A stretch of 11,913 nucleotides of DNA from Microcaldota archaeon (GTDB lineage: Archaea > Micrarchaeota > Micrarchaeia > Micrarchaeales > CABMGC01): positions 1 to 11,913 of the forward strand of contig JASHTL010000093.1 in the NCBI GenBank assembly GCA_030040595.1. The letters run 5' to 3'. The position numbers and the translations under genes were made by a program. Positions 1 to 4,675 of this stretch are shown here, piece after piece; the stretch's first letter is position 1, and the number at the start of each line of letters is the position of its first letter. The notes beneath the pieces are model-generated. The model made no database searches and was not told the origin of the DNA. It saw only the letters and a program-made list of their open reading frames with translations.

Positions 1-1249
1 AAGCAAATAGAGGTTTAGGCAAGCGGACAGTATTATGAGCAGTTTCATCCTGTTTGATAGGCATTTGTTGTTCTGCCTGTAACCTAGAATAAATATTATA
101 AAAAAGCAGTGGCATAAAATCAAGGGCGTACCTGTATCCAAACTGTATCCATCCATCTGCATAGTAGAAAAGAGACGGAATGGCTGTAAGCATGGCAGAA
201 GTCAGAAGCGCCCTCATCCTAAGTGTCTTGTACTTGTAAAGGAAAAGCAGCAGCAAGTACGGAGAGGTTACAAAGATACTCATCCCCCAGACATTACTCT
301 GGATAAACGGAAATGCAAGTACTGGCGGGGTGTTGTTTTGCAGAAAGACAGGCAGCGGTGTGCTAACTAAACTGTAATATAAGTTGCCTGGAAGCGCTTC
401 GATGCTGAAGAGCCCATACGATCTGGCGTCAATAAGGGATTGGTATGCCAACGTCTGAAGGCCATAGCCCGTCTGGATGACAGACCCAAACCTTGCATAG
501 TTGTATGCAAACAAGAGCAGGAGCACACAAAAGACAGGAAAGATGAGCCTAGCAGATTCGGTCAATTTATAACGAAGGCTGTTTTCTCTCTTAAAGAAGA
601 ATATCTCAAAGATAAAGAAGGATAGCACAAACAATGTAGTTATCCGTGAAGCCACGGATAAAGCAATGCAGACACCAACAAGCATCAGCCCCTTTTTGCT
701 GAAATATGCATATAGGGCAGCAAGTAAAAACAGGGTGCTTACCGTCTGGGCAAGATACCAGCTGCTTGGCGAGACTGCCACGCCAATAAACATCGTTCCC
801 AGAAGGAAGGCAAATGCTATAAACGCCTGATCGCTTTTTTTGTAACCGAATGCGGCAGCAATCTTGAACAGGAGCCAGGTTATAATTATAAGAATTATTA
901 TCTGCACGTAGCCCTGTGAATGTAATATAATACCGGTGTTGCCAGTAAGACTGGATATCTCTGTTAAAGGAGTAAGAAGAACTGCAGGCAATGGCCCAAG
1001 CGGCCAATAGTTTCTGCCCAGATATACTGCAGTGTCATAAAAAGACGCTTTATCCGTGATATATAACTTCCCAGAAAGGAATGATTGCGAAAGGCTTGAG
1101 TATTGATAAGCGGATTGCTCTACTACCACATTCCCGATAACAACTAAAATAACAAAGAAAACAGATATGGTTATAAGAAATGCTATAAGCAGATATTGGG
1201 TTAAATTCTGTTTGATTGATACTCTGCCAGCCTTCTTCAATGAGTACAC
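1..1249 (-). CDS. GT-C-type membrane glycosyltransferase, 3' end outside window
   Basis: This frame is open from a stop at 1259-1261 to the left edge, giving at least 416 residues with no stop seen. The protein is strongly hydrophobic, with about 8-10 predicted membrane spans starting with one at residues ~18-42. A first outer loop (residues ~55-90) reads YDTAVYLGRNYWPLGPLP, the layout seen in polyprenyl-phosphate-sugar-dependent GT-C enzymes (PMT/ArnT/GT39-like), where this loop carries catalytic acids. A late FGYRYALDFMP motif is also common in such proteins. By family analogy it would transfer a sugar from a lipid carrier to a glycan or protein on the outer face of the membrane. The start is uncertain: GTG at 1247-1249 or TTG at 1238-1240. 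No clear Shine-Dalgarno is visible, but a TATA-like box lies ~39 nt upstream, inside repeat R1. Donor and acceptor cannot be told from sequence. Confidence 0.75.
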   Translation of the reverse strand, partial: MYSLKKAGRVSIKQNLTQYLLIAFLITISVFFVILVVIGNVVVEQSAYQYSSLSQSFLSGKLYITDKASFYDTAVYLGRNYWPLGPLPAVLLTPLTEISSLTGNTGIILHSQGYVQIIILIIITWLLFKIAAAFGYKKSDQAFIAFAFLLGTMFIGVAVSPSSWYLAQTVSTLFLLAALYAYFSKKGLMLVGVCIALSVASRITTLFVLSFFIFEIFFFKRENSLRYKLTESARLIFPVFCVLLLLFAYNYARFGSVIQTGYGLQTLAYQSLIDARSYGLFSIEALPGNLYYSLVSTPLPVFLQNNTPPVLAFPFIQSNVWGMSIFVTSPYLLLLFLYKYKTLRMRALLTSAMLTAIPSLFYYADGWIQFGYRYALDFMPLLFYNIYSRLQAEQQMPIKQDETAHNTVRLPKPLFA

Positions 1250-1283
1250 CCGGATTACTCATTCTGTGTATTGCTAACATATT

Positions 1284-1292
1284 AATATAAAA
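1284..1292 (-). promoter_or_regulatory. TATA-like box for the glycosyltransferase gene, inside repeat R1
   Basis: Read on the minus strand this is TTTTATATT, about 39 nt upstream of the GTG start. That would give a leader of roughly 10 nt if transcription starts ~27 nt downstream. It is the outer part of the 19-bp repeat R1, so the promoter of the flanking gene appears to be made of repeat sequence. It could instead be only the oligo-T stretch that follows a displaced tRNA 3' end. Confidence 0.4.
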
Positions 1293-1302
1293 CGCTGGGT
1301 AC
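1284..1302 (-). repeat. R1: displaced 3' end of tRNA-Ser (putative att site)
   Basis: The plus-strand sequence AATATAAAACGCTGGGTAC is identical over 19 bp to 2056-2074 (R2). Its inner part, 1290-1304, is identical over 15 bp to the 3' end of the tRNA-Ser gene at 2609-2623 (R3). On the minus strand it reads as the 3' half of the acceptor stem, discriminator G and a following T-run, with no tRNA body attached. This is the pattern left when an element inserts into a tRNA gene and restores its 3' end. R1 is the copy furthest from the tRNA, so it would be the displaced original end. Confidence 0.8.
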
Positions 1303-1380
1303 GATTCTATTGCATCCTGTAACGTTCTCTTACCAAAGCAGAGGGTAAAGTCAGTTTCTCAAGTTACGTGCTTTTGCAAA

Positions 1381-1413
1381 GCTTTAAGTATGTGTTCACA
1401 CATAATACACATA
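1381..1413 (+). promoter_or_regulatory. vapBC promoter and operator-like half-sites
   Basis: A TATA-like GCTTTAAGTA at 1381-1390 lies ~34-43 nt before the vapB ATG. It is followed by TATGTGT (1389-1395), a 2-nt spacer, its reverse complement ACACATA (1398-1404), and a second ACACATA (1407-1413). The first two form a perfect 7-bp inverted repeat. The half-sites cover the expected transcription start, which suits autorepression by the ribbon-helix-helix antitoxin. GTGATC at 1414-1419 could act as Shine-Dalgarno. Confidence 0.6.
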
Positions 1414-1423
1414 GTGATCTGAA

Positions 1424-1657
1424 ATGGTGAATATAACATTGTCGGTATCTGAGGATCTGTATGAAAAGATGAAGAAGCACACAGAGCTTAAATGGAGCGA
1501 CATAGCCAGGCTTGCTTTTGAAAAGAAGCTGTTAGAACTGGAGCTGGTTGAGAAATTGCTTAAAAATAGCCAACTTACGGAACAGAATGCTGAGATTATA
1601 GGACATAAGGTAAAAGCAAGAATACGTAAGAGGCTAGACAATGATACTGATAGCTAA
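1424..1657 (+). CDS. vapB: VapB-like antitoxin (ribbon-helix-helix type)
   Basis: A 77-residue protein beginning with a short strand (VNITLSVSEDLYEKM) followed by two helices around KWSDIARLAFEKKL, the layout of ribbon-helix-helix antitoxins. The charged C-terminal half (KVKARIRKRLDNDTDS) would wrap the toxin. By family, it neutralises the PIN toxin encoded directly after it and represses its own promoter as a dimer. Its last 17 nt overlap the toxin start, which implies translational coupling. It sits alone with its partner inside a unit bounded by tRNA-Ser end repeats, so a role in keeping that unit in the chromosome is plausible. The subfamily is not certain. Confidence 0.75.
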   Translation: MVNITLSVSEDLYEKMKKHTELKWSDIARLAFEKKLLELELVEKLLKNSQLTEQNAEIIGHKVKARIRKRLDNDTDS

Positions 1658-2051
1658 TACCAATAGAATAATTGCAGCCCTGATCAAGGACTCGATCAGC
1701 AGAAAGGTTATCTACTCTGACAAGTTCTTACTTCTAACCCCAAAATTTGCTCTGGAAGAATTGAAAGGTAACAAAAGCGAGCTATTGGAAAAAACAAAAC
1801 TAGGCGAATCGGCATTTGAGAACCTGCTATCTCTAATAATGAACAATTTGTATGTAGTAGATGACTCGATCATAAGATATAAGTTTGAAAAGGCAAGACG
1901 CATAATGGACAAGATAGACAAAGACGATACTCCGTTCATAGCATTGGCTCTGTCAGTATCTAATGATGGGATCTGGACTGATGACAAACACTTTCAGAGA
2001 CAGAATAAAGTAAGGGTGTGGAGAACGTCCGACCTGGTCAATTACTTATAA
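1641..2051 (+). CDS. vapC: VapC-like PIN-domain toxin (PIN_2 type)
   Basis: A 136-residue, single-domain protein. The acidic positions expected of a PIN ribonuclease are at E39/E40, D95/D96 (DKDDTPFIALAL) and D114/D115 (IWTDDKHF). The N-terminal motif reads ANTNRIIAALI, so the position usually held by the first catalytic Asp is Asn6. The ALAL and IWTDDKHF blocks resemble the PIN_2 group. By family it would be an Mg-dependent endoribonuclease cutting tRNA, rRNA or mRNA when the antitoxin is lost. The start ATG lies inside vapB, with GAGG about 9 nt upstream. The Asn at position 6 may mean reduced or lost activity. The call as a PIN protein is firm, and activity is open. Confidence 0.8.
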   Translation: MILIANTNRIIAALIKDSISRKVIYSDKFLLLTPKFALEELKGNKSELLEKTKLGESAFENLLSLIMNNLYVVDDSIIRYKFEKARRIMDKIDKDDTPFIALALSVSNDGIWTDDKHFQRQNKVRVWRTSDLVNYL

Positions 2052-2055
2052 TTTA

Positions 2056-2074
2056 AATATAAAACGCTGGGTAC
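2056..2074 (-). repeat. R2: tRNA-Ser 3' end repeat at cassette junction
   Basis: Identical over 19 bp to R1 and over AAACGCTGGGTAC to the tRNA-Ser 3' end. It starts 4 nt after the vapC stop codon. It separates the vapBC unit from the orphan-gene unit, as expected of a hybrid junction between two successive insertions at the same site. It also carries the outward-facing TTTTATATT stretch, here pointing into vapC on the minus strand. Confidence 0.8.
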
Positions 2075-2144
2075 TGGTACAAGAACTAAAATCCATTTCT
2101 TTTTGTCCTGCGTTAAGGCTACAAAAGTTGTTGGTGTGGGCTTA

Positions 2145-2549
2145 TTACCTAAATACCTGCACTAGAGGTTCACTGGAATGCGATGGTGCATGCAATGGGC
2201 GTAGGCGACTGCCATGGACCTCACTCGGGTGTTTCTTTCTTGCAGCTTCAGGTGAAAGCCATCTTGCAATGAGTCTGCCCTTTCCAACCATGTCCTTTTC
2301 ATAAAAACGTAAGGAAGCCTGTGTTGTAGTCTCAAAAACATGGGCTGAGTAAAGACCTCCAGCCCAATGGAGGGACTCTTTTATTTTACCTTCGTCTTGG
2401 GCTCTTCTAATTGCTTTTCTCAAAGCGCCCCTAGCAGTCCATGCTCTCACCCAGCCTTCTTCATGAGTACTATCCCTTGTATTTCCTTTGTCGTAAAAAG
2501 TCAAAGTCTCATATATTAATAATTTCTGCTTAGGCAATCTTAATTCCAT
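2145..2549 (-). CDS. Orphan cassette protein, function unknown
   Basis: A 134-residue, highly charged and basic protein that I do not recognise. It has no membrane segment or signal peptide and no Cys, so no zinc knuckle. The middle (residues ~31-65, EGWVRAWTARGALRKAIRRA) is likely helical and positively charged, and could bind nucleic acid. Residues ~68-96 look like a beta-rich segment, and the tail (~105-134) is rich in His, Pro and Ser. A TATA-like box lies ~28 nt upstream of the ATG, consistent with a leaderless gene, which supports the reading frame. It is the only gene in the R2-R3 unit and lies next to the tRNA gene, the place usually held by an integrase or other element gene, but it shows no tyrosine-recombinase motif and is too short for one. 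Confidence 0.6.
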   Translation of the reverse strand: MELRLPKQKLLIYETLTFYDKGNTRDSTHEEGWVRAWTARGALRKAIRRAQDEGKIKESLHWAGGLYSAHVFETTTQASLRFYEKDMVGKGRLIARWLSPEAARKKHPSEVHGSRLRPLHAPSHSSEPLVQVFR

Positions 2550-2573
2550 ACTCGGTTATTTGCTAATAAGAGA

Positions 2574-2582
2574 TATAATAAA
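2574..2582 (-). promoter_or_regulatory. TATA-like box of the orphan cassette gene
   Basis: TTTATTATA on the minus strand, centred about 28 nt before the ATG at 2547-2549. This is the spacing expected for a leaderless archaeal mRNA. It lies inside the R2-R3 unit, so the unit brings its own promoter. Confidence 0.5.
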
Positions 2583-2608
2583 CCTTGCTCGGCGTCGAAC
2601 TCAAGGAT

Positions 2609-2623
2609 AAACGCTGGGTACGA
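2609..2623 (-). repeat. R3: tRNA-Ser 3' end, intact copy (putative att site)
   Basis: AAACGCTGGGTACGA on the plus strand, identical to 1290-1304. It covers the last 12 nt of the intact tRNA gene (the 3' acceptor strand, discriminator base and adjoining T-stem bases) plus 3 nt downstream. All identity to R1 and R2 stops close to the T-stem, so the shared core is short. Confidence 0.75.
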
Positions 2624-2695
2624 GAATCGAACTCGTGTAGGTCTTGCGACCAAACAGGTTAGCAACCTGCCGCCCTACCACTAGGCGAACCCAGC
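2612..2695 (-). tRNA. tRNA-Ser (anticodon GCU)
   Basis: An 84-nt class II tRNA decoding AGC/AGU. The acceptor stem pairs GCTGGGT (2689-2695) with ACCCAGC (2613-2619), with discriminator G at 2612, as in archaeal serine tRNAs. The anticodon stem GCAGG/CCTGT closes the loop TTGCTAA. The long variable arm is GGTC-GCAA-GACC. The T-arm is ACGAG-TTCGATT-CTCGT. CCA is not encoded; TTTAT follows. It starts 10 nt after the SRP RNA and is probably processed from the same transcript. Its 3' end is the template for repeats R1 and R2. Confidence 0.95.
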
Positions 2696-2705
2696 ATGGA
2701 TTCAG

Positions 2706-2998
2706 TGCAGCAGAAGTCGGCATTGCACAATGCATGCATACAAGGTTTCCATACCTCTACTCAGCCCTGTATCTCCAAAGCATAGTTCATTGTACGCAAG
2801 GTGTAGGCGCACGCTTGCTATATACTTAGGGTTGCTCCTTCCGGCCTGGCCCGGTTCATATATGGAACTACCACTGGAGGCAGGACCTCAACGCTTCAGC
2901 ATGGATCTCATATACAAAACATGGTACTCTGCCAGCATTGGCCCGCCTAAGGGGATTTGCGGTGAGGGAAACCCCTAGCTTCCCACCTATCTGCTGCA
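2706..2998 (-). ncRNA. ffs: Signal recognition particle RNA (archaeal 7S)
   Basis: A ~293-nt RNA gene. The helix 8 hallmark lies at about 2828-2856: minus-strand GGGCCAGGCC, tetraloop GGAA (2839-2842), then GGAGCAACCC. This is the Ffh/SRP54 binding site. The 5' end GCAGCAGA (2990-2997) is exactly complementary to TCTGCTGC near the 3' end (2707-2714), forming helix 1 as in archaeal 7S RNAs. The segment at ~2856-2895 can fold as helix 6 for SRP19. With SRP54 and SRP19 it would target ribosomes making membrane or secreted proteins to the translocon. A TATA-like box lies ~25 nt upstream of the 5' end. Exact ends are estimated from the helix 1 pairing. Confidence 0.92.
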
Positions 2999-3018
2999 AT
3001 ATAATTAGTGCTAAAGCC

Positions 3019-3027
3019 TTTAATAAT
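3019..3027 (-). promoter_or_regulatory. TATA-like box of the SRP RNA / tRNA-Ser transcript
   Basis: ATTATTAAA on the minus strand, ~25 nt before the predicted SRP RNA 5' end and 7 nt past the stop codon of the upstream gene. No promoter-like box fits in the 10 nt between SRP RNA and tRNA, so this one probably serves both RNAs. Confidence 0.5.
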
Positions 3028-3033
3028 CTGCTT

Positions 3034-3471
3034 TTAGTCTTTAAACAAGGCCTGGAGCGTGTCGCTGTTGATCTCCTGTCTTCTGACTATACCGAGTCTT
3101 CCAACATTCCAGATGCGGATGTGGATTCCTGCTCCTTCCAACATCCTATACGCTGTTCCATCCGCAATATCTTCTAAGTCAAGAGGCATCCTCCTGACAA
3201 TTAGTTTTGTTTCAGCCTCGATTCTTACTGTATAAAGAGTAGGGGTCCTCCCTTCTCGCAACTCGGTCCAATGTCCTGTGTAAGGCAGCGCCAGAGCAAG
3301 CTCATCCGTAAGATGCGTGGGCCTGTCCCTTTGGACAAATCTGAGGTCTGGATTGGTCGAGCCATGGTATACCTCTATTGCATTATCCAAGACCGCAGCC
3401 ATATATGGACCAGATCTAAATCTCACAAGATGACTCAGTTCCTTCCCTGAACGTACGGAAACATGATCCAT
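3034..3471 (-). CDS. Small protein with faint ADP-ribosyltransferase-like motifs
   Basis: A 145-residue protein from ATG 3469-3471, or 148 residues from GTG 3478-3480. I prefer the ATG because a TATA-like AATATTAAA (3502-3510) would start transcription near 3478. Not confidently recognised. Visible blocks, numbered from the GTG, are VYHGSTNPDL (~37-46), THLTDELALA (~55-64) and TLYTVRIEAE (~81-90). This order resembles the HG, S/T-DP-x-A and strand motifs of small ADP-ribosyltransferase-fold and KptA-like proteins, with RRQEI (~133-137) as a possible third motif. No membrane segment is seen. It starts 27 nt after the HAD gene upstream and may be co-transcribed with it. The gene call is good, and the functional hint is weak. 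Confidence 0.65.
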   Translation of the reverse strand: MDHVSVRSGKELSHLVRFRSGPYMAAVLDNAIEVYHGSTNPDLRFVQRDRPTHLTDELALALPYTGHWTELREGRTPTLYTVRIEAETKLIVRRMPLDLEDIADGTAYRMLEGAGIHIRIWNVGRLGIVRRQEINSDTLQALFKD

Positions 3472-3498
3472 ATGTACCACTAAACCTGATTTTTGGAC

Positions 3499-4074
3499 TT
3501 ATTTAATATTAACCTCATTTGTTGCGCGCTTAATGAGAAAATGGATGGCCTGGTTCACGTTATCGAAACGCATCGCATTCTTCGGGAGGACGAATGCCTT
3601 GTTATGTTCCCTATGTATCAGGAGCAGCATCCTCTTCCCCTTGACCTTGAGCGGATAATCATCCACAAAAATGTCATATTTCAATTCTGCCTTTGCGTCT
3701 GAAGTGTGCGTTACGTCAAGTTTGATATGGTCGAGCCTGTGGTATCTCAGCCATGACTTGAGTCCTTTGGTGGTCTTTAAGTTGAATCCGCGCGCGCTGA
3801 CGAAGCCGATGTCGTAGTATTTCGAAACCCGTTTCATAAGTCTCTTGTCAAGAAATAGCCTGATTGTCTTATGCTTCTTCGTCCACAAGTCCTCATACTC
3901 CCTTATGTAAGCTTTCCATAGTGGCCCGTTCTGCTCCAACTGTGTCACTGTCTCCAGGAAAGTATAGTTACCTTTGAGCTTCCTGTTCACCCTTCTCATG
4001 ACAACGTCGTGTATATCGGCTATGGTGTCATCGATGTCAAAAGCCACGCTTAGCCGCCTTGGTTTACCTGCCAT
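3499..4074 (-). CDS. HAD-superfamily phosphatase, 5'-nucleotidase-like
   Basis: A 191-residue soluble protein. HAD motif I is FDIDDTIAD, with nucleophile D13 and general acid D15. Motif II is S93 in SARG. Motif III is likely K128. Motif IV is D138/D139 in DIFVDDYP. The helical insert between motifs I and II (residues ~20-80) is a C1-type cap. This layout and size resemble the 5'(3')-deoxyribonucleotidase-like group, so a nucleotide or small phosphorylated metabolite is the likely substrate, but specificity cannot be read from sequence. A TATA-like TTTTATT (4103-4109) lies ~30 nt upstream, inside the terminator tract of the preceding gene, so it may have its own short-leader transcript. Confidence 0.8.
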   Translation of the reverse strand: MAGKPRRLSVAFDIDDTIADIHDVVMRRVNRKLKGNYTFLETVTQLEQNGPLWKAYIREYEDLWTKKHKTIRLFLDKRLMKRVSKYYDIGFVSARGFNLKTTKGLKSWLRYHRLDHIKLDVTHTSDAKAELKYDIFVDDYPLKVKGKRMLLLIHREHNKAFVLPKNAMRFDNVNQAIHFLIKRATNEVNIK

Positions 4075-4085
4075 TGTACCAATTA

Positions 4086-4141
4086 CCTATTGGATGAAAA
4101 AGAATAAAAGAATAAGAAAAAGAGAAGAAAATAAAAATAAA
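4086..4141 (-). terminator. Pyrimidine-rich terminator after the TRAM gene
   Basis: Directly after the TRAM stop codon the minus strand is an almost unbroken T/C tract with several runs of four or five T (for example TTTTTCTTATTCTTTTATTC). Archaeal RNA polymerase stops at such T-runs without a hairpin, and none is seen here. The same tract holds the likely TATA box of the next gene. Confidence 0.65.
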
Positions 4142-4153
4142 ATCTGCTTCTCC

Positions 4154-4525
4154 TTACTGTGGTGTGTCCTCGGAGACTTCCTCAGATTCAGACGAACCTT
4201 CAGAAGATCCTTCCGGGGCAGATCCGGATGCTGGAGCTGCAGGCGCAGCAGACGCGTCTCCGACCATCTCGCCAAGAGCGAATCTGGCCCTCACGTCTGT
4301 TATCCTGACTTTTACAGCCTGGCCCTGCTTTGCATCCTTTACGAAGATTACAAAGCCGTCCTTCTTTGCTATTCCGTCTCCCTTAGAAGCTTGCGCCTCT
4401 ATGGTTACATCTACTTCGTCTCCAACCTTTACAGGCTTTGGAAGGAAGTAATTTGGCTTCATGCCGCCTCCTCTCCTGTCTCCTCTGTCGCCGCGGTCTC
4501 CGCGGTCTCTTCCGTAATCTCTCAT
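4154..4525 (-). CDS. TRAM-domain RNA-binding protein with RG/RD-repeat head and acidic tail
   Basis: A 123-residue protein in three parts. Residues 1-22 are repeats of RDRGD/RGD ending in RRGGG. Residues ~33-89 are a TRAM domain (VGDEVDVTIEAQASKGDGIAK, then GFVIFVKDAKQGQAVKVRITDV). Residues ~90-123 are Ala/Pro/Gly then Ser/Glu-rich and acidic. Stand-alone TRAM proteins in archaea are small RNA-binding proteins, some acting as cold-inducible RNA chaperones. The Arg/Gly head would add nonspecific RNA contact, and the acidic tail may limit it. The usual archaeal form is about 60-75 residues, so the head and tail are extra. GAGG about 9 nt before the ATG is a fair Shine-Dalgarno. The promoter is shared with the divergent mqo region. 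Confidence 0.85.
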   Translation of the reverse strand: MRDYGRDRGDRGDRGDRRGGGMKPNYFLPKPVKVGDEVDVTIEAQASKGDGIAKKDGFVIFVKDAKQGQAVKVRITDVRARFALGEMVGDASAAPAAPASGSAPEGSSEGSSESEEVSEDTPQ

Positions 4526-4592
4526 TTTGTTTTCCTCTGTAGAACTAGCGATTTTACGCCTTACTACTCTGAGAATACAATTGCATTTCTCC

Positions 4593-4600
4593 TTTATAAA
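4593..4600 (-). promoter_or_regulatory. TATA-like box of the TRAM gene
   Basis: The self-complementary TTTATAAA lies ~70 nt before the TRAM ATG, predicting a leader of about 40-45 nt that carries the GAGG. The relatively long leader contrasts with the leaderless neighbours and could host regulation of an RNA-binding protein. Being a palindrome, it could also serve the plus strand. Confidence 0.5.
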
Positions 4601-4645
4601 TCTATGCCTCCCTTTTCAAGTGCAAATGGCCTTGGCAACGTGCTA

Positions 4646-4653
4646 AATTTAAA
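4646..4653 (+). promoter_or_regulatory. TATA-like box of the mqo-like gene
   Basis: AATTTAAA is centred 27 nt before the ATG at 4676, the right spacing for a leaderless transcript. Between this box and the TRAM ATG (4526-4675) I see no gene, only the two divergent promoters. Confidence 0.5.
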
Positions 4654-4675
4654 GCTTCGGTCGCCAGTACCAAGC

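Larger units (their letters stand above)
1284..2623. mobile_element. Tandem pair of tRNA-Ser-anchored mini-cassettes (R1-vapBC-R2-orphan-R3)
   Basis: Three same-orientation copies of the tRNA-Ser 3' end divide this stretch into two units: ~772 bp from R1 to R2 (vapBC) and ~547 bp from R2 to R3 (one orphan gene on the minus strand). Each unit has its own promoter signals and almost no spare DNA. No integrase, recombinase or transposase is encoded, and no terminal inverted repeats were seen. The repeat arrangement is observed. Integration at the tRNA 3' end by an enzyme supplied from elsewhere is inferred. A relic of a once larger, now eroded element is also possible. Confidence 0.6.

Noticed and set aside
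606..1280. Short minus-strand frames at 606-1007 and 1050-1280
   Set aside because: They are Cys- and Ser-rich shadows in a different frame from the long membrane-protein frame that is open from 1249 to the window edge.
2594..2602. GTCGAACTC next to R3 as a second displaced piece of the tRNA T-arm
   Set aside because: It resembles ATCGAACTC in the tRNA T-arm, but the match is only 8 bp and the spacing and order do not fit a tRNA fragment.
1284..2623. Insertion sequence or transposon
   Set aside because: No transposase, no terminal inverted repeats and no target-site duplication other than the tRNA-end repeats.
2644..3177. Small plus-strand reading frames across the RNA genes
   Set aside because: They run antisense to the tRNA-Ser and SRP RNA genes and show no protein-like composition or start signals.
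4164..4451. 95-residue plus-strand frame opposite the TRAM gene
   Set aside because: It is the antisense image of the low-complexity Ser/Glu/Ala tail and TRAM domain; no promoter or Shine-Dalgarno fits.
3974..4675. Long N-terminal extension of the Mqo-like frame (about 234 extra residues)
   Set aside because: The FAD-binding fold begins right at the ATG at 4676, a TATA-like box lies 27 nt before it, and the upstream part runs antisense through the TRAM and HAD genes.
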